The notes beneath the pieces were generated by a model, which ran no database searches, was not told where the DNA came from, and was given only the letters and a program-made list of their open reading frames with translations. Position numbers and translations under genes: made by a program. This document shows positions 43,828 to 52,110 of a stretch of DNA of 64,000 bases, piece by piece (position 1 is the first letter of the stretch; every line of letters starts with the position of its first letter). This DNA is from JAAYCI01 sp031551695. Lineage in GTDB: Bacteria > Bacillota > Clostridia > Oscillospirales > Ruminococcaceae. The stretch covers positions 1 through 64,000 of the forward strand of contig JAVBNG010000023.1 of NCBI GenBank assembly GCA_031551695.1, read 5' to 3'.

Positions 43828-45072
43828 ATGCGCGACGAAACTAAAATTCTATTGGAAAACGCCGTAGCGGCAAAGGCCTATGCCGCCGATATGGACGAAC
43901 AGGCGCAAAACGCGTTGTTGGACGAGATTTCCGCCCAAATTCTGGCGGCGGAAAGAGACATTTTGGCCGCCAACGCCGAGGATTTGCAGGCTGCGCAAGA
44001 CCGCGTGCCGGACGTGATGCTGGACCGCCTGCGGCTGGATGCCCCCCGCGTGCGTGCCATGGCAAACGCCGTGGCGGGCCTTGCGTCCCTGAAAACCCCG
44101 GTGGGCCTTGTGGAGGACACCCGCACCCTTGCAAACGGCCTGCAACTGCAAAAGGTGCGCGTGCCGCTGGGCGTGGTGGCCATCATTTACGAAAGCCGCC
44201 CCAACGTGACGGCGGACGCGGCGGCCCTGTGCGTAAAAAGCGGCAACGTGTGCGTGCTGCGCGGCGGCAGCGACGCCATCCGCTCCAACACCGCCATCGT
44301 GGCGGCCATTGGCAGGGCGCTGGCCAAGGTGGGCGCGCCCGCCGGGCTGGTGCAGCTGGTACAAGACACCTCCCACGAAAGCGCAAACGAGCTGATGAAG
44401 GCCCACGGCTATGTGGATGTGCTGATCCCCCGCGGCGGCAAAGGGCTAATCCAGGCCGTGGTCAGCGGTTCCTCCGGCGTGCCCGTCATCGAAACGGGCA
44501 GCGGCATCTGCCATGTTTATGTGGACAAGGCCGCCGATTTGGATATGGCCGCCGCCATCCTGACCAACGCCAAAACCAGCCGCCCCAGCGTGTGCAACGC
44601 GGCGGAGGTGTGCCTGGTGCACCGGGATATTTCGGCAAAATTCCTGCCCTTGGCCGCCGAAAAACTGGCGGAACAGAACGTGGAACTGCGCCTTTGCCCC
44701 GAAGCTGCCGCCATCATCCCCGGCAAGGCCGCCGGGCCGGACGATTTCGACACCGAGTTTAACGCTTACATCCTTGCCGTGAAGGTGGTGGGCGGCGTTG
44801 ATGAAGCGGTGGAACACATCAACCGCCACTCTACCCACCACTCAGATGCCATCGTCACGGCGGACGCCGCTGCCACGCGCACTTTCACCGCCGGTGTGGA
44901 CTCGGCGGCCGTGTATGTGAACGCCTCCACCCGCTACACCGACGGCGGCGAGTTCGGCTTCGGCTGCGAAATGGGTATCTCCACGCAAAAGCTGGGCGCA
45001 CGCGGCCCCATGGGCCTGTATGAGCTCACCAGCTACAAATACGTCCTTACCGGCACCGGCAACGTGCGGTAG
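43828..45072 (+). CDS. proA: Gamma-glutamyl phosphate reductase
   Basis: 414 residues, aldehyde-dehydrogenase fold. It reduces gamma-glutamyl phosphate to the semialdehyde for proline. The catalytic Cys256 is in TSRPSVCNAAE, with GVVAIIYESRPNVTAD, VLRGGSDAIRSN and YVNASTRYTDGGEFGFGCEMGIST conserved. GGAG lies nine bases before the ATG. proC is not in the window. Confidence 0.97.
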   Translation: MRDETKILLENAVAAKAYAADMDEQAQNALLDEISAQILAAERDILAANAEDLQAAQDRVPDVMLDRLRLDAPRVRAMANAVAGLASLKTPVGLVEDTRTLANGLQLQKVRVPLGVVAIIYESRPNVTADAAALCVKSGNVCVLRGGSDAIRSNTAIVAAIGRALAKVGAPAGLVQLVQDTSHESANELMKAHGYVDVLIPRGGKGLIQAVVSGSSGVPVIETGSGICHVYVDKAADLDMAAAILTNAKTSRPSVCNAAEVCLVHRDISAKFLPLAAEKLAEQNVELRLCPEAAAIIPGKAAGPDDFDTEFNAYILAVKVVGGVDEAVEHINRHSTHHSDAIVTADAAATRTFTAGVDSAAVYVNASTRYTDGGEFGFGCEMGISTQKLGARGPMGLYELTSYKYVLTGTGNVR

Positions 45073-45115
45073 CTTGCCGCAAAAGCCGCAGGATCAACAA
45101 TCAGGAAGGTATTAA

Positions 45116-46039
45116 ATGGCAAAAAATCCACAAATAACACAGACAGACGCCGAGGCAAAGCGCCACCACCGGGAGGAACAGGCCCGGCGCGCCAAGCGGC
45201 GCACGCGTCAGCTTTTGGGCTTGGCGCTGTCCATCCTCATCGTGGTGGGGGCCCTCAGCATCATCAACCAGGGCGTAAAAACCGTGCGCTCCATGCTGGA
45301 CACGTCGGGCCTGGCCGACGAATACCTCACGCGTATCACGCCGCTGGTCTGGTTCGACATCCTGCCCTTTGAAAGCCTGGACAAGGCGGACCAGAACATC
45401 CTGAAGGAAGCGGCCATCTGGGGCGTTTTGAACGCCGAAGGCTCCAGCATCCAGCGCAGTGACCTTGGCGAGCCGCTCATTCCCGCCGCCGCCATCGACA
45501 GCTACGCCGCCGACCTTTACGGCCCGGCTTTTTCCTTCGTGCACGAAACCTTTACCGATACGTTCCAGGACCTTACCTATGTTTATGACGAGGCCACCCA
45601 GGTGTACACCGCCCAGTCCGCCGGGTTAACGCCGCAATACCTGCCCACCGTGGTGGACGTGGTGCGCGAAAACGGCGGTCACCGGGTCATTGTCGGCTAT
45701 GTAAGCACCACCAGTTCCACCAACGAGTTGCTTACCACGCCGGACTACGACCACCCGGCCCGTTTTATGGACTATTTCTTCCGCCGCGACGGCAGCGAAT
45801 ATTACCTCGAATCCATCCAGCCAAACCTGACCTACACCGCCGAAGCCCAAGCCGAGCAAAGCGCCTCCTCGGGGGCGGCGGCAAGTGAACTGCTGCCCGG
45901 CGAAGAGGACGGGCTTTCCGGCGGCAGCGTTTCCGGCGCGCCTGGCACCGGTGCAAGCTCCAGCGACAGCAGTTCCGCCAGCGGCGGCAGCTCGGACAAC
46001 AGTGAAAGCAGTGGCAGCGAAAGCGAAGAGGCCGCCTGA
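45116..46039 (+). CDS. Single-pass membrane protein of unknown function, Ser-rich tail
   Basis: 307 residues, family not recognised. A charged cytoplasmic N-terminus (1-32, RAKRRTRQ end) precedes one membrane helix (about 33-52, LLGLALSILIVVGALSII). The extracellular domain (about 60-240) has alternating strands (YTAQSAGLTPQYLPTVVDVV, HRVIVGYVSTTSS, RFMDYFFRRDGSEYYLESI). The last about 60 residues are Ser/Gly/Glu-rich. It lies 43 bp after proA and ahead of a bidirectional terminator, so is probably co-transcribed with proBA. Confidence 0.72.
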   Translation: MAKNPQITQTDAEAKRHHREEQARRAKRRTRQLLGLALSILIVVGALSIINQGVKTVRSMLDTSGLADEYLTRITPLVWFDILPFESLDKADQNILKEAAIWGVLNAEGSSIQRSDLGEPLIPAAAIDSYAADLYGPAFSFVHETFTDTFQDLTYVYDEATQVYTAQSAGLTPQYLPTVVDVVRENGGHRVIVGYVSTTSSTNELLTTPDYDHPARFMDYFFRRDGSEYYLESIQPNLTYTAEAQAEQSASSGAAASELLPGEEDGLSGGSVSGAPGTGASSSDSSSASGGSSDNSESSGSESEEAA

Positions 46040-46110
46040 CCACTCGCGGTTTTAACCTGTTCGCGCGCGTTCACGTTTCGCCTCGTCTGCACCAAAACAA
46101 CTTTTATCAC

Positions 46111-46152
46111 AAAAAACCGCGCAGATTTTTTAATAATCTGCGCGGTTTTTGT
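46111..46152. terminator. Bidirectional terminator
   Basis: AAAACCGCGCAGATT pairs with AATCTGCGCGGTTTT; A run on the left, T run on the right. It serves the plus-strand membrane-protein gene and minus-strand glmM. Confidence 0.93.
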
Positions 46153-46195
46153 TTGTAGGAGAATGTTACGCATCCGGCAGCCGGCAAACGCTGCC

Positions 46196-47545
46196 TTACA
46201 CCAGCTCTTTTTTCACAACATCCGAAATCTCGTTCACGGCCTTTTTAATGGCCTTACCGTCCTGCCCTTCCGCCATCACGCGGATCAGCGGTTCCGTGCC
46301 GGACACGCGCACCACGATGCGCCCGTTTTCGCCCAGCGCCGCCTTGTGCTTCGCAATCACTTCTTTCACGGCCTCGTTGTTGTAAAATGCCAGCTTGCCC
46401 TCTGCCGACACCTTGATATTGCTCAGCTCCTGCGGGTACTTCTTCATCACCTTCGTCAGCTCCGACAGCTTTTTGCCGCTTTGCCGCAGGTGGCACAGCA
46501 GCTGGATGGCCGTCAGTTGGCCGTCGCCGGTGGTGGAGTAATCGCGGTAGATGATATGGCCGCTCTGCTCGCCGCCAAACACGTCGCCCTCCAGCTCCAT
46601 CTCCTCCAGCACATAGCGGTCGCCCACCTTCGTGGCCAAAAAGCGGATGTCGTTTTCCTCACAAAATTTGTTCAGGCCCATGTTGGCCATAATGGTGCCC
46701 ACAATGGTGTTGTTGCGCAGCTTCCCGCGGGTTTTCAGGTCCAGCGCGCCAATGGCCATCAAATAGTCGCCGTCGATGATATTGCCCTTTTCGTCGGTGC
46801 ACAGGCAGCGGTCGGCGTCGCCGTCAAAGGCCACGCCCGCGTCGTACTTGCCCTTTTTCACCATCTCGCACAGCGCTTCCATATGGGTGCTGCCGCAGTT
46901 TTCGTTGATGTTCACGCCGTCAGGCTCGGCGTTGATGATATCCGTTTCGGCCCCAAGCTCACTGAACAGCATCGCCGCCGTTTTATACGCCGAGCCGTTG
47001 GAACAGTCCACCGCCACGCGCATACCCTCCAGCGACATCGGCACGCTGGCGCGCAGATGGCTCACATAGTCGTCCACCGCCGTTTGCGCATAGTGCATGG
47101 CGCCCAAATGGTCGCCCATGGCAAGGGGCATGCCGTCCCGCTCGCCCAGCACCATGGCCTCTATCTGGTTTTCCAAATCGTCCGGCAGCTTAAAACCGTC
47201 GCCGGAGAAGATTTTTATGCCGTTATAGGGGTACGGGTTGTGCGAGGCCGAGATCATCACCCCGGCGTCCGCCTTGTACTTCATCACCAAAAAGGCAACG
47301 GCAGGCGTGGGCATCACGCCAATGCGGATAACGTCCGCCCCAACGCTGCACATGCCCGCCACCAGCGCGCTTTCCAGCATGTCGCTCGAAATGCGCGTGT
47401 CCTTGCCGATGACCACCAGCGGCCTGCGCCTGCGCCCCTGCGTAAGCACCGCCGCCGCCGCGCGGCCAATATTCATCGCCAGCTCCGCCGTAATCTCCTC
47501 GTTCGCAAGGCCCCGCACGCCGTCCGTGCCAAACAGTCTACCCAT
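46196..47545 (-). CDS. glmM: Phosphoglucosamine mutase
   Basis: 449 residues. It interconverts glucosamine-6- and -1-phosphate for UDP-GlcNAc synthesis. LFGTDGVRGLAN at the start, the phosphorylated Ser101 in MISASHNPYPYNGIK, metal-binding FDGDADRC, GGEQSGHII and the C-terminal phosphate loop RVSGTEPLIRVMAEG are intact. The ATG at 47545 has AAGGGAGG; a longer upstream frame is not conserved. A beta-helix GlmU-like gene lies upstream on the same strand. Confidence 0.97.
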   Translation of the reverse strand: MGRLFGTDGVRGLANEEITAELAMNIGRAAAAVLTQGRRRRPLVVIGKDTRISSDMLESALVAGMCSVGADVIRIGVMPTPAVAFLVMKYKADAGVMISASHNPYPYNGIKIFSGDGFKLPDDLENQIEAMVLGERDGMPLAMGDHLGAMHYAQTAVDDYVSHLRASVPMSLEGMRVAVDCSNGSAYKTAAMLFSELGAETDIINAEPDGVNINENCGSTHMEALCEMVKKGKYDAGVAFDGDADRCLCTDEKGNIIDGDYLMAIGALDLKTRGKLRNNTIVGTIMANMGLNKFCEENDIRFLATKVGDRYVLEEMELEGDVFGGEQSGHIIYRDYSTTGDGQLTAIQLLCHLRQSGKKLSELTKVMKKYPQELSNIKVSAEGKLAFYNNEAVKEVIAKHKAALGENGRIVVRVSGTEPLIRVMAEGQDGKAIKKAVNEISDVVKKELV

Positions 47546-47571
47546 CTCAAGTCCTCCCTTGGCCGGCCGCA

Positions 47572-47676
47572 TGCCGCGGCTGGCAGTATGGCCGGTGCCC
47601 GGCCGGTCGATATCGCGCCAAAGGCGCTGCGCGCCTTTTTCGCTCTGGGTGCGCGGTACACACACACGCCGTTGAT
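47572..47676. repeat. Dispersed intergenic repeat, copy 2
   Basis: Shares ordered blocks with 26241-26309 (TGCCGCGGCTG-CAGTAT, CGCGCC, GCTCTGGGTGCG, CGTTGAT) but carries an extra GGCCGGTGCCCGGCCGGTC hairpin and a GC-rich GGCGC/GCGCC segment. It lies between the GlmU-like gene and glmM. A weaker partial match is at 32102-32140. Confidence 0.55.
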
Positions 47677-47730
47677 TTTTACATTCCTTGCAATGCACCG
47701 CTTTCACCCTTCAGCGGTGTGAAAAACCGC

Positions 47731-48390
47731 TTACCATTTTTTCACCACGATGCCGTCGTTTTTAAAAATGCAGTTTTCCTCCACCACACCGCGCACGCAG
47801 CTGGTGGGGTACACCGAGGCGCCGCGCCCCAGCACCGTGCCGGGGTTTAGCACGGCGTTGCAGCCCACCTCCACGTTGTCGCCAATCAGCGCCCCAACCT
47901 TTTTGCGGCCGGTCTCGCGGTCGCCATCGGCGGCGTGGATGACCACAAGGGTCTTGTCGCTCTTCACGTTGGAGCACACCACCCCGGCGCCCGTGTGCGC
48001 CTTGTAGCCCAGCACGCTGTCGCCCACGTAATCATAATGCGGGGCCTGTGCGCCGTCGAACAAAATGGCGTTTTTCAGCTCGGTGGAGTTCCCCACCACG
48101 GCCCCCTTGCCCACAATGGCATTGCCCCGGATAAAAGCGCAGTGGCGCACGGCGGCGTCCTCGTCAATGATGCAGGGCCCTGTGATGGATGCGGACGGCG
48201 CCACTGTGGCGCTTTTGGCAATCCATACCGTCTCGGCCGGGTGGTCGAATTTTGATTCGTCAAGGCCCTTCCCGATCTCCGCGATGCAGCCGCCGATATC
48301 CTCCAGCACTTGCCACGGCCATTCACAGCCCGCCACATAGTCCCGCGCTATGGTCTTGGTCACGTCAAACAATTCGTTCGTTTTATACAT
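47731..48390 (-). CDS. Left-handed beta-helix protein, GlmU C-terminal-like
   Basis: 219 residues. After an N-terminal helical part (YKTNELFDVTKTIARDYVAG) the body is hexapeptide repeats of an acyltransferase beta-helix (VWIAKSATVAPSASITGPCII, AAVRHCAFIRGNAIVGKGAVVGNSTELKNAIL, DNVEVGCNAVLNPGTVLGRGASVYPTSCVRG). This matches stand-alone proteins often annotated as UDP-N-acetylglucosamine pyrophosphorylase-related. No nucleotidyltransferase domain is present, so an acetyl- or acyl-transfer role is inferred. ATG at 48390 follows GGAAGGGA. Upstream of glmM, fitting amino-sugar metabolism. Confidence 0.85.
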   Translation of the reverse strand: MYKTNELFDVTKTIARDYVAGCEWPWQVLEDIGGCIAEIGKGLDESKFDHPAETVWIAKSATVAPSASITGPCIIDEDAAVRHCAFIRGNAIVGKGAVVGNSTELKNAILFDGAQAPHYDYVGDSVLGYKAHTGAGVVCSNVKSDKTLVVIHAADGDRETGRKKVGALIGDNVEVGCNAVLNPGTVLGRGASVYPTSCVRGVVEENCIFKNDGIVVKKW

Positions 48391-48448
48391 GTGCGGTCCC
48401 TTCCTTAAAATAGGCTTGTATACTCCCCCACTTTTCCTCACGCTATCC

Positions 48449-48477
48449 AGTATATGAAAATTCTGCCAAAAAATCAA
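48449..48477 (-). promoter_or_regulatory. Predicted promoter of the GlmU-like gene and perhaps glmM
   Basis: TTGATT (48477-48472) and TATACT (48454-48449), spacer 17 bp. Confidence 0.65.
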
Positions 48478-48570
48478 TTTTTTCTGATTATTCTCCTTTA
48501 TTCGCTATTTTTTCAGCAAGTAACCACGCAGGCACCCCCGCGGAAAGGCGAATTCCGGCGCCCCGCCGTG

Positions 48571-48599
48571 TTGCAAAAAACTGTTTCATCCACTATGAT
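48571..48599 (+). promoter_or_regulatory. Predicted promoter of the second ECF S component
   Basis: TTGCAA at 48571-48576 and TATGAT at 48594-48599, spacer 17 bp, 64 bp before the start codon. No known riboswitch is seen in the short leader. Confidence 0.65.
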
Positions 48600-48663
48600 A
48601 TGATTGTTCAACTGGGCAAACACCGTAAGACCCTGTTTTTTTCAAAAGGACGCGAGGTGCGAC

Positions 48664-49254
48664 ATGCAGGCAGCTCCCAAATCCAAACGTACACGCAGGC
48701 TGGTACAGTTTTCCCTGCTGCTGGCCATTGAGCTTGTTTTAGGCTTCACGCCCATCGGCCTCATTATGGTTCCACCCGTGGCCGTCACCATCATGCACAT
48801 CCCCGTCATTATCTGCGGCATCGTTATGGGGCCGCTGTACGGCGGCCTTTTGGGCCTCGTGTTCGGCCTGTGCAGCATGGTAAAGGCCACCACCAGCGCC
48901 GTTTCCCCGGTGGACATGCTGTTCAGCCCGTTTTTAAGCGGCCAGCCCGTAGCCTCCGTCATCATGTGCCTTGTGCCGCGGATATTGCTGGGCGCGGTGG
49001 CCGGATTTTTGTTTATGGGCCTTTCCCGCGCCATCAAAAACACGATGGTGGCCAGCGGCATCACGGCGGCCGTTTCTACCGTTGTGCACACGCTGGGCGT
49101 GCTGACGTGCCTGTCACTGCTGTTTTCCGCCATACCGCTGCAGCAGGTGTTCGCCATCATCCTCACGCTGAACGGCGGGCTGGAGATATTGGCCGCCGTG
49201 GTGGTGGCCGTGCCCGTGTGCACCGCGCTGCTGCGCGTGGGCGGCAACAAGTAA
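48664..49254 (+). CDS. ECF transporter S component, PanT-like
   Basis: 196 residues with about six membrane helices. The segment LGFTPIGLIMVPPVAVTIMHIPVIICGIVMGPLYGGLLGLVFG contains the TPxG and MHIPVII features I associate with pantothenate/PanT-like S components, so pantothenate is the leading ligand guess; the type III kinase CoaX in this window would use it. It needs the shared EcfAAT module, not present here. ATG at 48664 has GAGGTG upstream. Confidence 0.85.
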   Translation: MQAAPKSKRTRRLVQFSLLLAIELVLGFTPIGLIMVPPVAVTIMHIPVIICGIVMGPLYGGLLGLVFGLCSMVKATTSAVSPVDMLFSPFLSGQPVASVIMCLVPRILLGAVAGFLFMGLSRAIKNTMVASGITAAVSTVVHTLGVLTCLSLLFSAIPLQQVFAIILTLNGGLEILAAVVVAVPVCTALLRVGGNK

Positions 49255-49269
49255 CCCCACCCGAACAAC

Positions 49270-49315
49270 AAAAAAACACGAAAACGGCGTCCTGCAATGG
49301 GACGCCGCTTTCGTG
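49270..49315 (-). terminator. Minus-strand terminator of the small-RNA candidate
   Basis: CACGAAAGCGGCGTCC pairs with GGACGCCGTTTTCGTG on the minus strand and is followed by TTTTTTTGTT. It sits just past the convergent ECF gene, for which it lacks a T run. Confidence 0.85.
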
Positions 49316-49416
49316 AAGAGGAAGGGAAAAGAGGTATTGGCCCGGATGTTCGGCACAAAACAACCGGGGCTCCTCTGGAGGGAGGCTTTTGGGGTGATGA
49401 CTGTATCTCTGCCACT
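49270..49416 (-). ncRNA. Candidate stand-alone small RNA
   Basis: On the minus strand an extended -10 (TGT-TAGAAT, 49431-49423) predicts a start near 49416. About 147 bases later a 16-bp hairpin (49277-49292 with 49100-series partner 49300-49315) ends in seven T (49276-49270). The one non-Watson-Crick position is A-C on the plus strand but G-U on the minus-strand RNA, so the stem is fully paired only as a minus-strand transcript. Internal CCCGG/CCGGG and CCTC/GAGG stems are possible. No open frame with a ribosome site lies in it, and no minus-strand gene follows for 880 bases. No known RNA family recognised. Confidence 0.45.
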
Positions 49417-49431
49417 GCTGTGATTCTAACA

Positions 49432-49664
49432 CATTAATTTCACAGTTTTTGTAGAAAAAGCTCGATTTTTTTTAATTTTTGCACAAAATTTATGTTTAGA
49501 TCGAATTTTACCGTAAAAAAGGGCACTTTTTTCTCCAAAGAGGCCCGCCGGCACTATGCAAAACAGCATTTAGGCCATACCGGCACTGGCGGCTCCATCT
49601 GGCCGGCGCAGAAAACAACATTTTTTATGCAATAATTACAAATTGTGGTTACGAATTTTGTATT
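49432..49664. other. AT-rich part of the 490-bp gap
   Basis: Between the small-RNA promoter and the alcohol dehydrogenase terminator lies an AT-rich stretch (49440-49550) with runs of T and A and a GC-rich island (49560-49610). No coding frame, repeat or clear promoter pair is seen beyond the extended -10 noted for the small RNA. Confidence 0.4.
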
Positions 49665-49697
49665 GCAAAAACCCGCATGTTTGCATGCGGGTTTTGC
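49665..49697 (-). terminator. Terminator of the leuA-leuB-alcohol dehydrogenase unit
   Basis: On the minus strand ACCCGCATG pairs with CATGCGGGT, followed by TTTTGC. It lies 47 bp past the alcohol dehydrogenase stop. Confidence 0.85.
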
Positions 49698-49744
49698 ATC
49701 ATTCGTTAAATATATGACTAACAATTAAAATATTGTGGCGCTTT

Positions 49745-50923
49745 TTACCGCGCGTTCTTTAAAATTTCAACAATATCTTTTCGCTGCAATTTTACCACAG
49801 TTCCTTGGGTATTCTTGCCGCCATTTGTAGCCTTGTCCGCCATCAGCTCAATCTCTTCGTCCGTGGGGGCAATGCCCGCTTCTTCCATGGAGGTGGGCAT
49901 CTCCAACGCCCAAAAAAATTCCTCCATTTCGTCAATTCCGGCAAGGGCAATCTCTTCGTCCGTCCCTTCGCCCTCCACGCCCATCACGTTTTCCGCAAAG
50001 CGCGCAAAGCGCTGTACATTCGCTTTGTATACATAACGCGCCCAGCTGGCCCACAAAATGCTCAGGGTGTCGCCATGGGTGGTGTCGTACAAAGCGGACA
50101 GCTGCACGCCGACGCGGTGGGTGGCCCAGTCTCCGTTGCCGCAGCCAAGGCCCATGATGCCGTTGTGCGAAAGGGCCCCCGCCCACATCAGCTCCGCCCG
50201 GGCGTCATAATCCTGTGGCTCCCGCGTCAGCTTCCGGCTCACGTCCATCACCGTGCGCAACAGGCTTTCCGCCATGCCCGCCGTCACTTCCATCAGCGGC
50301 GCGTCGGAAAAATACCGTTCCATCGTGTGCATCATCACATCCACACAGCCCGCCGCCGTTTGCTCTCGCGGCAGGGTAAGGGTAAGCTCCGGGTTCATCA
50401 CGGCAAAGCGCGGGCGGCACAGCTCACAGTTCAGGCCAATTTTCATCTGCGTGTCTTCGTCGGTAATCACGCTGCTGTTGCTCATTTCGCTGCCCGCCGC
50501 CGCAATGGTGAGCACCACGCCCAGCGGCGTGGACCGCGCGGGGGCCGCCGCTCCGGTGTAAAAATCCCACACGTCGTTTTCCGCCGGAATGCCGTAGCAA
50601 ATGCCCTTGGCAGAGTCGATGACACTGCCGCCGCCCACGGCCAGCACAAACTCGACATTTTCGGCCCGGCACAGGGCAACGCCCTCACGCACCAGCGAAA
50701 GCCGCGGGTTCGGCACCACGCCGCCCAGCTCCACAAAGGGAAGGCCCGTGTCTTTCAGCGCCTGGCGCACACGGCCCAGCAGCCCGCTTTTTTCCGCGCT
50801 GCCGCCGCCGTAATGCAGCAACACCTTCGTGGCGCCTTCGGCTTTCGCCAGGGCGCCCGTTTGCGGCTCGGCGCTTTTGCCAAACACGATTTTTGTAGGC
50901 GTGTAAAAGGTGAAGTCCGTCAT
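49745..50923 (-). CDS. Iron-containing alcohol dehydrogenase (butanol dehydrogenase-like)
   Basis: 392 residues, group III alcohol dehydrogenase. NAD(P) region LAVGGGSVIDSAKGI; metal ligands are the Asp in CVDVMMHTMERYF with its His, plus the His residues in GDWATHRVGVQLSALYDTTHGDTLSI. The N-terminal FTFYTPTKIVFGKSAE is typical of the BdhA/YqhD-like subgroup. It reduces aldehydes to alcohols; the physiological substrate is unknown. AGGAGG precedes the ATG, 48 bp after leuB on the same strand, so it may be co-transcribed with leucine genes, for example for branched-chain aldehyde reduction. Confidence 0.93.
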   Translation of the reverse strand: MTDFTFYTPTKIVFGKSAEPQTGALAKAEGATKVLLHYGGGSAEKSGLLGRVRQALKDTGLPFVELGGVVPNPRLSLVREGVALCRAENVEFVLAVGGGSVIDSAKGICYGIPAENDVWDFYTGAAAPARSTPLGVVLTIAAAGSEMSNSSVITDEDTQMKIGLNCELCRPRFAVMNPELTLTLPREQTAAGCVDVMMHTMERYFSDAPLMEVTAGMAESLLRTVMDVSRKLTREPQDYDARAELMWAGALSHNGIMGLGCGNGDWATHRVGVQLSALYDTTHGDTLSILWASWARYVYKANVQRFARFAENVMGVEGEGTDEEIALAGIDEMEEFFWALEMPTSMEEAGIAPTDEEIELMADKATNGGKNTQGTVVKLQRKDIVEILKNAR

Positions 50924-50971
50924 GCAGGGCCTCCTGTTGGCACAATCAAATACGCAATATTCGCATTATAA

Positions 50972-52051
50972 TTAAACAATTTCGGTAAACTTCGCCACTT
51001 TTTCGCCCATTTCGCGGCAGCCACACAGCTTGCCGCCGCCCGCCGCGATATCCGCCGTGCGCAGTTCCGCGGCAAGGGCGCGGTCCACCGCCGCTTCCAC
51101 GGCTTTGGCCTCGGCCTCCATGCCCAGCGAGTAGCGCAGCAGCATGGCGGCGGACAAAATGGTGCCGATGGGGTTCGCCTTGTCTTGGCCCGCAATGTCC
51201 GGCGCGCTGCCGTGGATGGGCTCAAACAGGCCGGGCCCCTGTTCCGCCAGCGATGCAGACGGGATCATGCCGATGGACCCCGTGATCATACTGGCTTCGT
51301 CGCTCAAAATGTCGCCGAACATATTTTCCGTCGCCACCACGTCAAAGGCGGAGGGCTTGCGCACGATCTGCATGGCGGCGTTGTCCACCAGCATGTGCTC
51401 CAGCGCCACGTCCGGAAACTCCCCCGCTACCTCCGTGGCAACGGCGCGCCACAGGCGACTGGTGTCCAGAACGTTGGCTTTGTCCACGCTGGTCACTTTT
51501 TTGCCGCGCTTTTGGGCTATTTGAAACGAAACCCGCAAGATTCTGCGAATTTCACTCTCAGAATATGTCATTACGTCTGTTGCCTTTTTCTCGCCGTCCG
51601 CTTCGTCCGTGCGGTGCTCGCCAAAATACACCCCGCCGATCAGCTCCCGCACCACCAAAAAGTCAATGCCCTCGGCAGCGATGTCCGCCCGCAGGGGGCT
51701 GGCGTCACGCAAGGCCGCAAACAGCGTGGCCGGGCGCAAATTCGCAAACACACCCATACCCTTGCGCAGGGCAAGCAGGCCTTTCTCCGGGCGCTTGTCG
51801 CCGGGCAGGCTTTCCCATTTGGGGCCGCCCACGGCCCCCAGCAGCACGCCGTCCGCTGCAAGGCAAACCTTCAGCGTTTCGTTCGGCATCGGCGTGCCCG
51901 CCGCATCGATAGCGGCGCCGCCCAGCAGCACTTCGCTGTAGTTGAACTCATGGCCAAACCGGCGGGCCACGGCGTCCAGCACGCGCAGGGCCTCCGTCAC
52001 GATTTCCGGCCCCACGCCGTCGCCCCGGATGACCGCAATATCTTTTTGCAT
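50972..52051 (-). CDS. leuB: 3-isopropylmalate dehydrogenase
   Basis: 359 residues. It oxidises and decarboxylates 3-isopropylmalate in leucine synthesis. GDGVGPEIVTEALRVL, LLGAVGGPKW, VVRELIGGVYFGEH, SVDKANVLDTSRLWR, VDNAAMQIVRKPSAFDV, TENMFGDILSDEASM and EPIHGSAPDIAGQDKANP are the family motifs. AGGAGA upstream of the ATG. It lies 59 bp after leuA; leuC and leuD are not in this window. Confidence 0.97.
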   Translation of the reverse strand: MQKDIAVIRGDGVGPEIVTEALRVLDAVARRFGHEFNYSEVLLGGAAIDAAGTPMPNETLKVCLAADGVLLGAVGGPKWESLPGDKRPEKGLLALRKGMGVFANLRPATLFAALRDASPLRADIAAEGIDFLVVRELIGGVYFGEHRTDEADGEKKATDVMTYSESEIRRILRVSFQIAQKRGKKVTSVDKANVLDTSRLWRAVATEVAGEFPDVALEHMLVDNAAMQIVRKPSAFDVVATENMFGDILSDEASMITGSIGMIPSASLAEQGPGLFEPIHGSAPDIAGQDKANPIGTILSAAMLLRYSLGMEAEAKAVEAAVDRALAAELRTADIAAGGGKLCGCREMGEKVAKFTEIV

Positions 52052-52110
52052 GGATACTCTCCTATACTGCCGGGGCCTGGCGGTGGATATTCCCCAGCCG
52101 GCTTTTATTT

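Noticed and set aside
46163..47722. 519-codon plus-strand open frame opposite glmM
   Set aside because: glmM is unambiguous on the minus strand, and the plus frame gives a His-rich product typical of antisense.
49270..49416. 6S RNA, SRP RNA or tmRNA
   Set aside because: No closing stem joining both ends, no large central bubble, no SRP GGAAG tetraloop region and no tRNA-like end.
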